From Chloroflexota bacterium (GTDB lineage Bacteria > Chloroflexota > Anaerolineae > Caldilineales > Caldilineaceae), in NCBI GenBank assembly GCA_016199425.1, contig JACQGT010000369.1, forward strand, positions 1-5,741: a stretch of DNA of 5,741 bases, read 5' to 3'. Of the stretch, positions 1-4,548 are shown piece after piece. Below the pieces are notes generated by a model, which did no database searches, was not told where the DNA came from, and saw only the letters and a list, made by a program, of their open reading frames with translations. The position numbers and the translations under genes were made by a program. Every line of letters starts with the position of its first letter. Positions within the stretch are counted from its first letter, which is position 1.

Positions 1-17
1 GCAAGCTAACAGCTTGC
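1..17. repeat. Short perfect palindromic repeat, possibly cut by the left edge
   Basis: GCAAGCT (1-7) and AGCTTGC (11-17) form a perfect 7-bp stem with a 3-nt loop (AAC). The right flank reads GTTACG. The element may extend past the left edge, so its full length is unknown. It resembles the many small intergenic palindromes of GC-rich environmental genomes. It is not a clear terminator, because no T run follows on the plus strand. Confidence 0.6.
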
Positions 18-110
18 GTTACGTCCCCGCCGGAAATGGGCAGGGGCAATGCGCCGCTGCTCCGAGGCTGCCATGAGAGATGGCGCGACTCGGTCCTGGC
101 CGGGAAACCC

Positions 111-233
111 CCACCTAACCTCCCCCACTCTGGGGGAGGGACTGTTGACGGCAGATCAGTTGTTGGGCGTACATCCGACAGCTAGACGAGTGGTCAACCC
201 CTCCCCCGCGGCGGGGGAGGCTGGGAGAGGGTG
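111..233. repeat. Composite inverted repeat made of two hairpin arms
   Basis: Arm A (111-149) contains the hairpin CCTCCCCC (119-126)/GGGGGAGG (132-139) with loop ACTCT. Arm B (193-233) contains CCTCCCCCG (200-208)/CGGGGGAGG (212-220) with loop CGG. The arms are also inverted copies of one another: GTTGAC at 144-149 faces GTCAAC at 193-198, and the outer parts CCACCTAACCT and AGGCTGGGAGAGGGTG are roughly complementary. About 43 bp (150-192) of less GC-rich sequence lies between them. The architecture is that of a non-coding, MITE-like or REP-doublet element. No transposase and no clear target-site duplication were seen. Confidence 0.65.
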
Positions 234-253
234 CTTCGGGCATATAGCGCAGA

Positions 254-302
254 GGCCCGGCCCCTGAACCTGCAAAACGGTTCTTGGGCCGGGCCGACTT
301 TT
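254..302 (+). terminator. Strong GC-rich hairpin followed by TTTT, a possible rightward terminator
   Basis: GGCCCGGCCC (254-263) pairs perfectly with GGGCCGGGCC (286-295). After a 2x2 internal mismatch a second perfect stem follows, GAACC (266-270)/GGTTC (279-283), with an 8-nt loop. A short T run (299-302) comes three bases after the stem, on the plus strand only. No rightward gene precedes it in the window, so any gene it terminates would lie left of position 1. Otherwise it is one more member of the palindromic repeat cluster. It lies beyond the 3' end of the leftward Avd-like gene but has no T run in that direction. Confidence 0.45.
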
Positions 303-306
303 GTAG

Positions 307-325
307 GGCGGGCTGCTAGCCCGCC
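307..325. repeat. Short palindromic repeat (GTAGGGCGGGCT type)
   Basis: GGCGGGCT (307-314) and AGCCCGCC (318-325) form a perfect 8-bp stem with a 3-nt loop. The left flank GTAGG resembles the start of the larger palindrome at 2389-2446 (GTAGGGGCGC), which suggests a related intergenic repeat class. It lies about 20 bp beyond the stop codon of the leftward Avd-like gene. It could shape the 3' end of that transcript, but no T run follows in that direction. Confidence 0.55.
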
Positions 326-344
326 GCTGCTTTCTTGCCTGCCA

Positions 345-731
345 TCAACGGCGGGCTGGGGCATTCGCCTTGCCCGCGTTTCCTTCCCCCTTCGTTCGCA
401 TTGACCCCAACAGCCGCCCCACATCCCCATCAATCTGGCTCACATGCCGGTATTGGCCGGCTGTGAGGAGACCCAACTGAAAAGAGAGCAGCAACGCCTT
501 GCGCAAGGAGGTCAGGTGAATGTCGGCCTGGATCAGGTGGCTCTCTTTGTGGGCCGCATCCCGCACAGAGGCGATCAGCGCGTCCTGGATGCCAAAGGCC
601 TTTTCTCGCAGCCGCTGGGCCATGCCAAAACGTTCTTCCCGGGGGAAGCTGCGCGTGGCCTGCAGCAGCCAGAGCAGCAGGTCGTGGGTGCGAGCGAAAA
701 TAGGTGATTCGTTCAGACGCCTTCGCCCCAA
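345..731 (-). CDS. Avd-like four-helix-bundle protein (DGR accessory variability determinant family)
   Basis: The 128-residue product reads as an Avd/bAvd family protein. Near the N-terminus it has SPIFARTHDLLLWLL, then RSFPREERFGMAQRLREKAF, a middle amphipathic helix, then LRKALLLSFQLGLLTAGQY and finally a DGDVGRLLGSM helix. This is the usual order for the family: (P)I-x-x-T-x-D-L-L-L-W, a FPR-x-x-R-F turn, and L-R-x-x-L.L.....L.L.....Y. In DGRs, Avd forms a barrel-shaped pentamer that binds the reverse transcriptase and the template RNA. The basic tail RTKGEGNAGKANAPARR could contact nucleic acid (inference). The only standard start ahead of the domain is TTG at 731-729, with no clear Shine-Dalgarno sequence. 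The open frame runs upstream to a stop at 777-779 without ATG or GTG. No RT, template repeat or variable-repeat target is visible, so this is either the edge of a DGR whose RT lies left of position 1 or a stand-alone Avd-like protein. The related four-helix/S23 family is an alternative assignment but fits less well. Confidence 0.82.
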   Translation of the reverse strand: MGRRRLNESPIFARTHDLLLWLLQATRSFPREERFGMAQRLREKAFGIQDALIASVRDAAHKESHLIQADIHLTSLRKALLLSFQLGLLTAGQYRHVSQIDGDVGRLLGSMRTKGEGNAGKANAPARR

Positions 732-762
732 CTTTGAAGTACACCCACCGGCTGCTCCGACA

Positions 763-791
763 TTGCCAAGTGGGAATCAATCATCTATACT
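763..791 (+). promoter_or_regulatory. Sigma70-type promoter for the 838-2255 unit
   Basis: TTGCCA at 763-768 (5/6 to TTGACA) and TATACT at 786-791 (5/6 to TATAAT) are separated by exactly 17 bp. Transcription would begin near 798, giving a leader of about 40 nt that ends in the AAAGAGGA ribosome-binding site before the ATG at 838. It lies in the divergent space between two genes, where a promoter is expected. Confidence 0.7.
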
Positions 792-816
792 ACAGAGGAA
801 ATCCCCGCAGTTTCAA
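787..816 (-). promoter_or_regulatory. Possible divergent promoter for the Avd-like gene
   Basis: On the minus strand, TTGAAA (816-811) and TAGTAT (792-787) are 18 bp apart, matching the consensus at 5/6 and 4/6. The -10 overlaps the -10 of the rightward promoter, so the two would compete for polymerase. A transcript would start near 780 and reach the TTG start at 731 with a leader of about 50 nt. The boxes are weak and this is only a candidate. Confidence 0.28.
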
Positions 817-837
817 ACGAACCGCAAAGAGGAATGT

Positions 838-1269
838 ATGGTAGCAGCAATCCAGGCACTTCCACAAACAGGCCATTTGGAAGTTAACATCCGCGTCTCT
901 GCCGCGATGAATGTCTCGTCCTTTGCCGCGCGGCAAAAAGCCGATAACTTTATTCTGGGCCAGATCAGCTATATGATGCACGCTGGCGAACCGGAGCTGG
1001 TACTCAGCAACCGCATCCTGTGGCGGGTGCCGGTGATTCTGTCTCAGCGTTCAGCAGGCGATGTGGGCCAGGTGGGTGTTGTAGACGTAGACGTGGAGAC
1101 CGGACGCCTGTCGGTTAGCCCAGCCCAAATTGCGGAGATACAGGAACGTGCCAAAAAGATCGCTCAACGTGACTTGTCTGAGCCGCACAAGCAGGTTTCA
1201 GTGGGTGATTTTGAACTTGCCTGGCTGGAACGCGACTATTTCTATGCCGTCATTACTGTGGCTCCGTAG
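838..1269 (+). CDS. Conserved-looking hypothetical protein, 143 aa
   Basis: I do not recognise a named family. The ATG at 838 is preceded by AAAGAGGA (826-833) at good spacing and by a near-consensus promoter. The same frame is open further upstream to 520, but that part lies antisense to the Avd-like gene and is not expected to be translated. The product has no signal peptide or membrane segment and should be cytoplasmic. A helical stretch around residues 29-49 (AARQKADNFILGQISYMMH) is followed by a strand-rich core, residues 53-91: ELVLSNRILWRVPVIL, then GDVGQVGVVDVDVETGRL. A helix (SPAQIAEIQERAKKIAQ) comes next, then a C-terminal strand region ending FYAVITVAP. The 'WRVPV...G.VG..DVD..TG.L' pattern recalls small beta domains such as PepSY-like folds, but the similarity is weak and not a basis for function. 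It is 26 nt upstream of the propeller gene and probably co-transcribed with it. Confidence 0.8.
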   Translation: MVAAIQALPQTGHLEVNIRVSAAMNVSSFAARQKADNFILGQISYMMHAGEPELVLSNRILWRVPVILSQRSAGDVGQVGVVDVDVETGRLSVSPAQIAEIQERAKKIAQRDLSEPHKQVSVGDFELAWLERDYFYAVITVAP

Positions 1270-1295
1270 CAAAACAACAGAGAGAGGAAGCCTTC

Positions 1296-2255
1296 ATGTC
1301 CCGCAAGACCAGCGGTGAACGCCCCTTCGCCTTCTCCCTATGCGAAGACCTCTATACCCTGCCGGAAAAGGTAGTACCCTCGGAAGTGCGGCTGCACGGC
1401 GGCTTTGCCGTGGACAAGCGGCCCGGCCACGGCCAAATCTATTATGGAATGCCCGGCTGTGGTCTGTTGCGCATCAGCCCGGACCTGACCAGCCAGGCGT
1501 TGATCGAACTCCCGCCGGAACTGGCCGAGGTCAACTTTCACAGCACGAAAATCGGCGGCACGGAGGCCGCGCCCCGTCTCTTTCTGCCCGCCAACAACAA
1601 CGGCTTTGTGGCGGTGGTGACGCTGGACGGCGCTGTGGAATACACCCTTTCCCGGCCTGAATTCGCCGAATACGCCGACGCCGAGACGCCCTACAAGCCG
1701 ACGGATACGGTTGCGCTGGGTGAGCAACTGCTGGTAGCGGACGGCTATGGGGCCAACTACATTTCCACAGCAGATCTGCCCAGCCACAGTTGGCGCAGCA
1801 CCTTCGGCGGCAAGACGACGGACCCCCACGAAGATGGCAAGTTTGGCACAGCCCACGGCTTCAATCTGACACCCGGCGGCGGTCATCTAGCGATTGCGGA
1901 CCGGCTCAATTCCCGCATTCAAATCCACAGCCACGACGGCCACTTCCACGCCAGCCACCCCATGCCCGCGGCGTCCCGGCCCTGCGGCATCGACTTTGTG
2001 GAGTGGCAGGGGCGCTCGTATGCAGTCGTCGGCAGCCTGGACGACCCGGAAAAGGAGCGCCGCCCCGCGCCCATTTATATTCTGGACGGGGAGAACTATC
2101 AGATACTGTCCATTGTCCGCCCCAAAGAGGAACTGGGCGTGGCATTGGCCGACCACCTGCACAACGTCATCTGGCACGTGTACAACGGGCGGCTCTTTCT
2201 CGTCTGCCAGGCGTGGAATCCCGGACACTATTTTGTGTTGGAGATGGCGGAATAA
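1296..2255 (+). CDS. NHL-repeat beta-propeller protein, PAL-like
   Basis: The 319-residue product looks like a six-bladed NHL-type propeller. Visible blade motifs are YKPTD (133-137), LLVADGYG (145-152), FGTAHGFNLTPGG (183-195) and IADRLNSRIQIHSHDG (200-215). The order KPTD - VADGYG - FG..HG - VADR.N.RIQ is the pattern found in peptidyl-alpha-hydroxyglycine alpha-amidating lyase (PAL) and its bacterial NHL relatives. In PAL the propeller holds metal- and substrate-binding residues. His34, His82, His187 and Asp202 are conspicuous here, but their role is an inference. The first blade near residue 34 (LHGGFAVD) and the last (HNVIWHVYNGRLFLV) should close the ring. There is no signal peptide, unlike secreted PAL enzymes, so a cytoplasmic carbohydrate/lactone hydrolase or binding role is equally possible. 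The start is supported by AGAGAGGAAG (1281-1290) upstream of the ATG. A hairpin with a T run follows the stop. Confidence 0.8.
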   Translation: MSRKTSGERPFAFSLCEDLYTLPEKVVPSEVRLHGGFAVDKRPGHGQIYYGMPGCGLLRISPDLTSQALIELPPELAEVNFHSTKIGGTEAAPRLFLPANNNGFVAVVTLDGAVEYTLSRPEFAEYADAETPYKPTDTVALGEQLLVADGYGANYISTADLPSHSWRSTFGGKTTDPHEDGKFGTAHGFNLTPGGGHLAIADRLNSRIQIHSHDGHFHASHPMPAASRPCGIDFVEWQGRSYAVVGSLDDPEKERRPAPIYILDGENYQILSIVRPKEELGVALADHLHNVIWHVYNGRLFLVCQAWNPGHYFVLEMAE

Positions 2256-2266
2256 AGGAAAAGATA

Positions 2267-2319
2267 GGACGCAGATTTTCATGATTTGAATTGATCAGCG
2301 CTGATCTGCGTCCACTTTT
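2267..2319 (+). terminator. Hairpin with T run after the propeller gene
   Basis: GGACGCAGAT (2267-2276) and ATCTGCGTCC (2304-2313) form a perfect 10-bp stem around a 27-nt loop, and CTTTT follows at 2315-2319. It lies 11 bp past the stop of the propeller gene, as expected for a factor-independent terminator, although the loop is long. The 'GGACGCAGAT...ATCTGCGTCC' motif also resembles a common interspersed intergenic repeat, so it may be a repeat recruited as a terminator. Confidence 0.5.
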
Positions 2320-2355
2320 GATTGGTCATACCCAACACCTGCTACCTTCAATTGG

Positions 2356-2384
2356 CAAATTACTGACGCGTCAAGCGTAATTTG
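2356..2384. repeat. Inverted repeat with a nested palindrome, operator-like
   Basis: CAAATTAC (2356-2363) and GTAATTTG (2377-2384) are perfect inverted copies separated by 13 bp, and the spacer contains the 10-bp palindrome TGACGCGTCA (2364-2373). The arms are AT-rich, unlike the GC-rich repeats nearby. That fits a protein-binding site upstream of the aldo/keto reductase better than a terminator. No promoter could be aligned with it, and no cognate regulator is in the window. Confidence 0.35.
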
Positions 2385-2388
2385 ACAG

Positions 2389-2446
2389 GTAGGGGCGCTG
2401 CTTTCTGCGCCCGCCGTGTGCCGGGCGCAGCAAGCAGCGCCCCTAC
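2389..2446. repeat. 58-bp near-perfect palindromic repeat
   Basis: GTAGGGGCGCTGCTT (2389-2403) pairs with AAGCAGCGCCCCTAC (2432-2446). After a single T/C mismatch the stem continues with CTGCGCCCG (2405-2413)/CGGGCGCAG (2422-2430) around an 8-nt loop. That makes 24 pairs in 25 positions. TTTTT at 2451-2455 follows a few bases later, so a rightward transcript could terminate here. From general familiarity, GTAGGGGCGC-type palindromes are scattered through Chloroflexota and cyanobacterial intergenic regions. It lies about 50 bp before the aldo/keto reductase start. Confidence 0.7.
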
Positions 2447-2498
2447 GCTATTTTTATCAATTGACGGCTGACACAACACCACCACCAGGGAAATACGA

Positions 2499-3479
2499 AT
2501 GCGTAGTAGTGCAATTCCCCAAACCGATCTTGCTCCGTCCGCCATTTGTCTCGGTTCTTCGAATTTTGGGAACGGAATCGCCCCGGCAGATGCTTACCAG
2601 TTGCTGGATGCTTACGTGGCGTGCGGCGGCACTTTTATCGATACTGCCGCTGTCTATGCCAATTGGCTCCCCGGTGAGAAGAACAGCAGCGAAAAGACAA
2701 TAGGACGCTGGCTGGCTGCCAACGGCAGGCGGGATTCTATCGTCCTGGCGACCAAAGGCGCACACCCGGAGCTGGCGACAATGCACGTCCCCCGTATGTC
2801 GCCAGCCGAGATCCTAGACGATTTGGAGACGAGCCTGCGCAATTTGCAGACCGGATGGATCGACATCTACTGGCTGCACCGGGACGACACAGCGCGACCA
2901 GTGGCGGAGATCATCGACACTCTGCACGGGCAGGTGGCGGCGGGGAAAATCCGCTACTTCGCCTGTTCCAACTGGCGGGCGGAGCGCATCGCCGCGGCCC
3001 AGGCATACGCGGCGGGGCGGGGCATTACCGGCTTTGTCGCCAACCAGATGCGTTGGAGTCTGGCGCAGATCGATCCCGCGGCCACAGGCGACCCCACGAC
3101 GGTGGCAATGGACGACGTAACCTACGCCTATCACCGGCGCACGGAGCTGGCCGCGATTCCTTACTCCTCCCAGGCCGGCGGCTATTTTCAGAAGATGGCG
3201 CAAGGCCGGGCAGGGGATGTGCGCCCGAATCAGCAGAAGCTATTTGGCTGCCAGGAAAACGCGGCCCGGTTGGCGCGGGTGCAGCAACTGGCCCAGGAGA
3301 CAGGCTATTCGGTCAGCCAGCTTGTGCTGGCCTATCTCACAAATCAACCATTTCCAACCATTCCGATTGTGGGCTGCCGGAGTGTGGCCCAGGTAGAGGA
3401 CAGTATGCGGGCGGGAGACGTATACTTGACAAGCGAGCAGGTAGACTGGTTGGCCAGGGGAGACGCGCAGAAACAATGA
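2499..3479 (+). CDS. Aldo/keto reductase
   Basis: The 326-residue product is a full-length aldo/keto reductase: a (beta/alpha)8 barrel that reduces aldehydes or ketones with NADPH in the cytoplasm. The catalytic tetrad is present. Asp48 and Tyr53 are in GGTFIDTAAVYANW, Lys86 is in VLATKGAHPE and His127 is in YWLHRDD. The cofactor-binding tail PIVGCRSVAQVEDSM is near residues 289-303. The HRDD form, together with IPYSSQAGGYF, places it with bacterial AKRs often found in sugar or carbonyl metabolism. The substrate cannot be read from sequence. The ATG at 2499 is preceded by a modest AGGG (2487-2490) 8 nt upstream. The stop overlaps the AlkD-like start (ATGA), so the two are probably one operon. 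No convincing sigma70 promoter was found in the 40 bp ahead of it, and transcription may begin within or upstream of the palindromic region. Confidence 0.93.
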   Translation: MRSSAIPQTDLAPSAICLGSSNFGNGIAPADAYQLLDAYVACGGTFIDTAAVYANWLPGEKNSSEKTIGRWLAANGRRDSIVLATKGAHPELATMHVPRMSPAEILDDLETSLRNLQTGWIDIYWLHRDDTARPVAEIIDTLHGQVAAGKIRYFACSNWRAERIAAAQAYAAGRGITGFVANQMRWSLAQIDPAATGDPTTVAMDDVTYAYHRRTELAAIPYSSQAGGYFQKMAQGRAGDVRPNQQKLFGCQENAARLARVQQLAQETGYSVSQLVLAYLTNQPFPTIPIVGCRSVAQVEDSMRAGDVYLTSEQVDWLARGDAQKQ

Positions 3480-4204
3480 GCAGTCAAGCAGAACGTTTGC
3501 AGGGCGAAATCCACGAGCAGTTGCTCTCACTGGTGGAGCCGGACTATGCCACCAAAATCCAGCAACTGGTCCCCAGCCAATGGAGCGTATTGGGCGTACG
3601 CGTGCCAAAGCTACGCGCCCTGGCTGCGGACCTGAAGAAGCGCCATCCCCGCGTCTCTACGGCGGATCTGATTCCGCTGATCGATCTCACTTTTGCGGGC
3701 CGCTGCCGGGAAGAAGTATTGTGCGCCATCTTCTGGCTGGCTTCTTCTATCAAAAAAGAGCCTGCAGCTCCCTTGTGGGCTGCCATCGACGGCTGGATCA
3801 AACAGGTGGCGGATTGGGAGGTTTGTGATCAACTGGCGATGGGTGTGGCCGCGCCGATTGTGGCTGAGAATCCCCGGCGCGTTGCCGATCTGGTGGACTG
3901 GACCGGCTCGCCCAATCCCTGGCGGCGACGGTTTACAGTAGCGACGGCGGCGGCAATGAACCAGAAGGGGCGCTCGAACGTGGCGGCTACCTTGCAAATC
4001 TGCGCCCATCTGCTCCAGGACGATGCGCCGACGGTACGCAAAGCCGTGGGCTGGGCACTGCGCGAGGCCAGCGAGAAGGAGCCGCGGGCGGTATTCGGTT
4101 TTCTCTACGAGCACAAGGCTGAAGCCGAGCGATCGATTTTGCGCGAGGGTTCGGAAAAGCTGCCGGCTGAGCAGCGCGCGCTGATACTGGAAGAGGTTGC
4201 CTGA
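3476..4204 (+). CDS. AlkD-like DNA alkylation repair protein (HEAT-like repeats)
   Basis: The 242-residue product matches the DNA alkylation repair (AlkD/AlkC) superfamily, built of HEAT-like helical repeats that wrap around DNA and excise N3- or N7-alkylated purines. The residues that matter in Bacillus AlkD (Trp109, Asp113, Arg148, Trp187) appear to be matched by Trp114 and Asp118 in ADWEVCDQLAM, Arg152 in NPWRRRFTV and Trp193 in VRKAVGWALREASEK. The spacings agree to within a couple of residues, which argues for an active glycosylase. The early GVRVPKLRALA (40-50) is also typical of the family. Its ATG overlaps the TGA of the aldo/keto reductase and its own purine-rich site (GGGGAG, 3457-3462) is too far upstream, so translation is probably coupled. 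The C-terminus (LPAEQRALILEEVA) is complete. An unassigned frame opens over its stop codon. Confidence 0.9.
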   Translation: MSSQAERLQGEIHEQLLSLVEPDYATKIQQLVPSQWSVLGVRVPKLRALAADLKKRHPRVSTADLIPLIDLTFAGRCREEVLCAIFWLASSIKKEPAAPLWAAIDGWIKQVADWEVCDQLAMGVAAPIVAENPRRVADLVDWTGSPNPWRRRFTVATAAAMNQKGRSNVAATLQICAHLLQDDAPTVRKAVGWALREASEKEPRAVFGFLYEHKAEAERSILREGSEKLPAEQRALILEEVA

Positions 4205-4431
4205 CCCAAACCAGACCAGAAGCAAGCACACCTATTCAACAACCCATCAACAGGAACGGAAGATTCAGCCCGCGCATTCCCAACTACCGACTGCAAGCCT
4301 GTCACGACGAAAATCCACCCCTGCAACAGGTCACTCACCTGACAATGGGCAACAGCCTGCAAACGATGTTTTTGGTGCTGTGGGAAGAGAAGCAGCGGCG
4401 ACTGATCGCCTTCAGCGAAGCGCGCCGATGA
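4201..4431 (+). CDS. Unassigned 76-aa frame after AlkD, CTG start or gene remnant
   Basis: The frame beginning at CTG 4201 is open to TGA 4429-4431 (upstream stop at 4168-4170) and reads like natural protein: PRIPNYRLQACHDENPPLQ, then VTHLTMGNSLQTMFLVL, then WEEKQRRLIAFSEARR. Codons in the second half end mostly in G or C, as in the neighbouring genes. There is no ATG, GTG or TTG before an internal ATG at 4345, which would leave only 28 residues. CTG 4201 overlaps the AlkD stop (CTGA) with GAAGAGG (4190-4196) just upstream, so a coupled non-canonical start is conceivable. Otherwise this is the 3' remnant of a lost gene. The last 30 residues faintly recall the C-terminal strand pattern of BrnT/DUF4258-type small toxins, which is too weak to name it. 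The competing frame that starts at TTG 4197 and runs to 4469 ends inside the inverted repeat and looks less protein-like. Confidence 0.4.
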   Translation: MTQTRPEASTPIQQPINRNGRFSPRIPNYRLQACHDENPPLQQVTHLTMGNSLQTMFLVLWEEKQRRLIAFSEARR

Positions 4432-4449
4432 GCCACCTGCGCATCTCAT

Positions 4450-4513
4450 CAGTGAACAGTGAGCAGTAATCAGTGGCCTTGTATCACCACTGATTACTGC
4501 TCACTGATTACTG
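4450..4513. repeat. Large perfect inverted repeat between convergent genes, with tandem 12-mers
   Basis: A 20-nt arm (4457-4476, starting CAGTGAGCAG) is perfectly complementary to 4487-4506 across a 10-nt loop. Partial pairing continues outward to 4450 and 4513. The right side also contains CACTGATTACTG twice (4488-4499 and 4502-4513) in direct orientation, 14 bp apart. Its place between two convergent genes suits a bidirectional transcript end, but there is no T run on either strand. The 'AACAGTGAGCAGTAATCAGTG' style is familiar as an interspersed repeat in Chloroflexota and cyanobacterial genomes (recalled, not checked). Confidence 0.65.
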
Positions 4514-4548
4514 GCTACTTTCGACGCCACTTGCCACCTGCAACCTCT

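Noticed and set aside
49..267. 72-aa rightward frame in the repeat island
   Set aside because: It runs through both arms of the composite inverted repeat and has no recognisable protein character or ribosome-binding site.
1..344. DGR template repeat next to the Avd-like gene
   Set aside because: No stretch here has a ~100-bp near copy elsewhere in the window, and the region consists mainly of hairpins. It cannot be excluded without the sequence further left.
520..837. Upstream extension of the 838-1269 frame, giving a 249-aa protein
   Set aside because: The extension is antisense to the Avd-like gene, contains the promoter, and has no family signal; the ATG at 838 has a good ribosome-binding site.
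2461..2489. Promoter for the aldo/keto reductase starting with TTGACG at 2461
   Set aside because: At 17 bp spacing the -10 position reads ACCAGG, which is far from TATAAT.
2855..3475. Long in-frame extension upstream of the AlkD-like start
   Set aside because: It is a shadow of the aldo/keto reductase in another frame, rich in Gly and Arg; the AlkD domain begins after ATG 3476.
4197..4469. 90-aa frame from TTG 4197
   Set aside because: Low-complexity composition rich in Ser, Gln and Thr, and it ends inside the inverted repeat; the adjacent frame from CTG 4201 looks more like natural protein.
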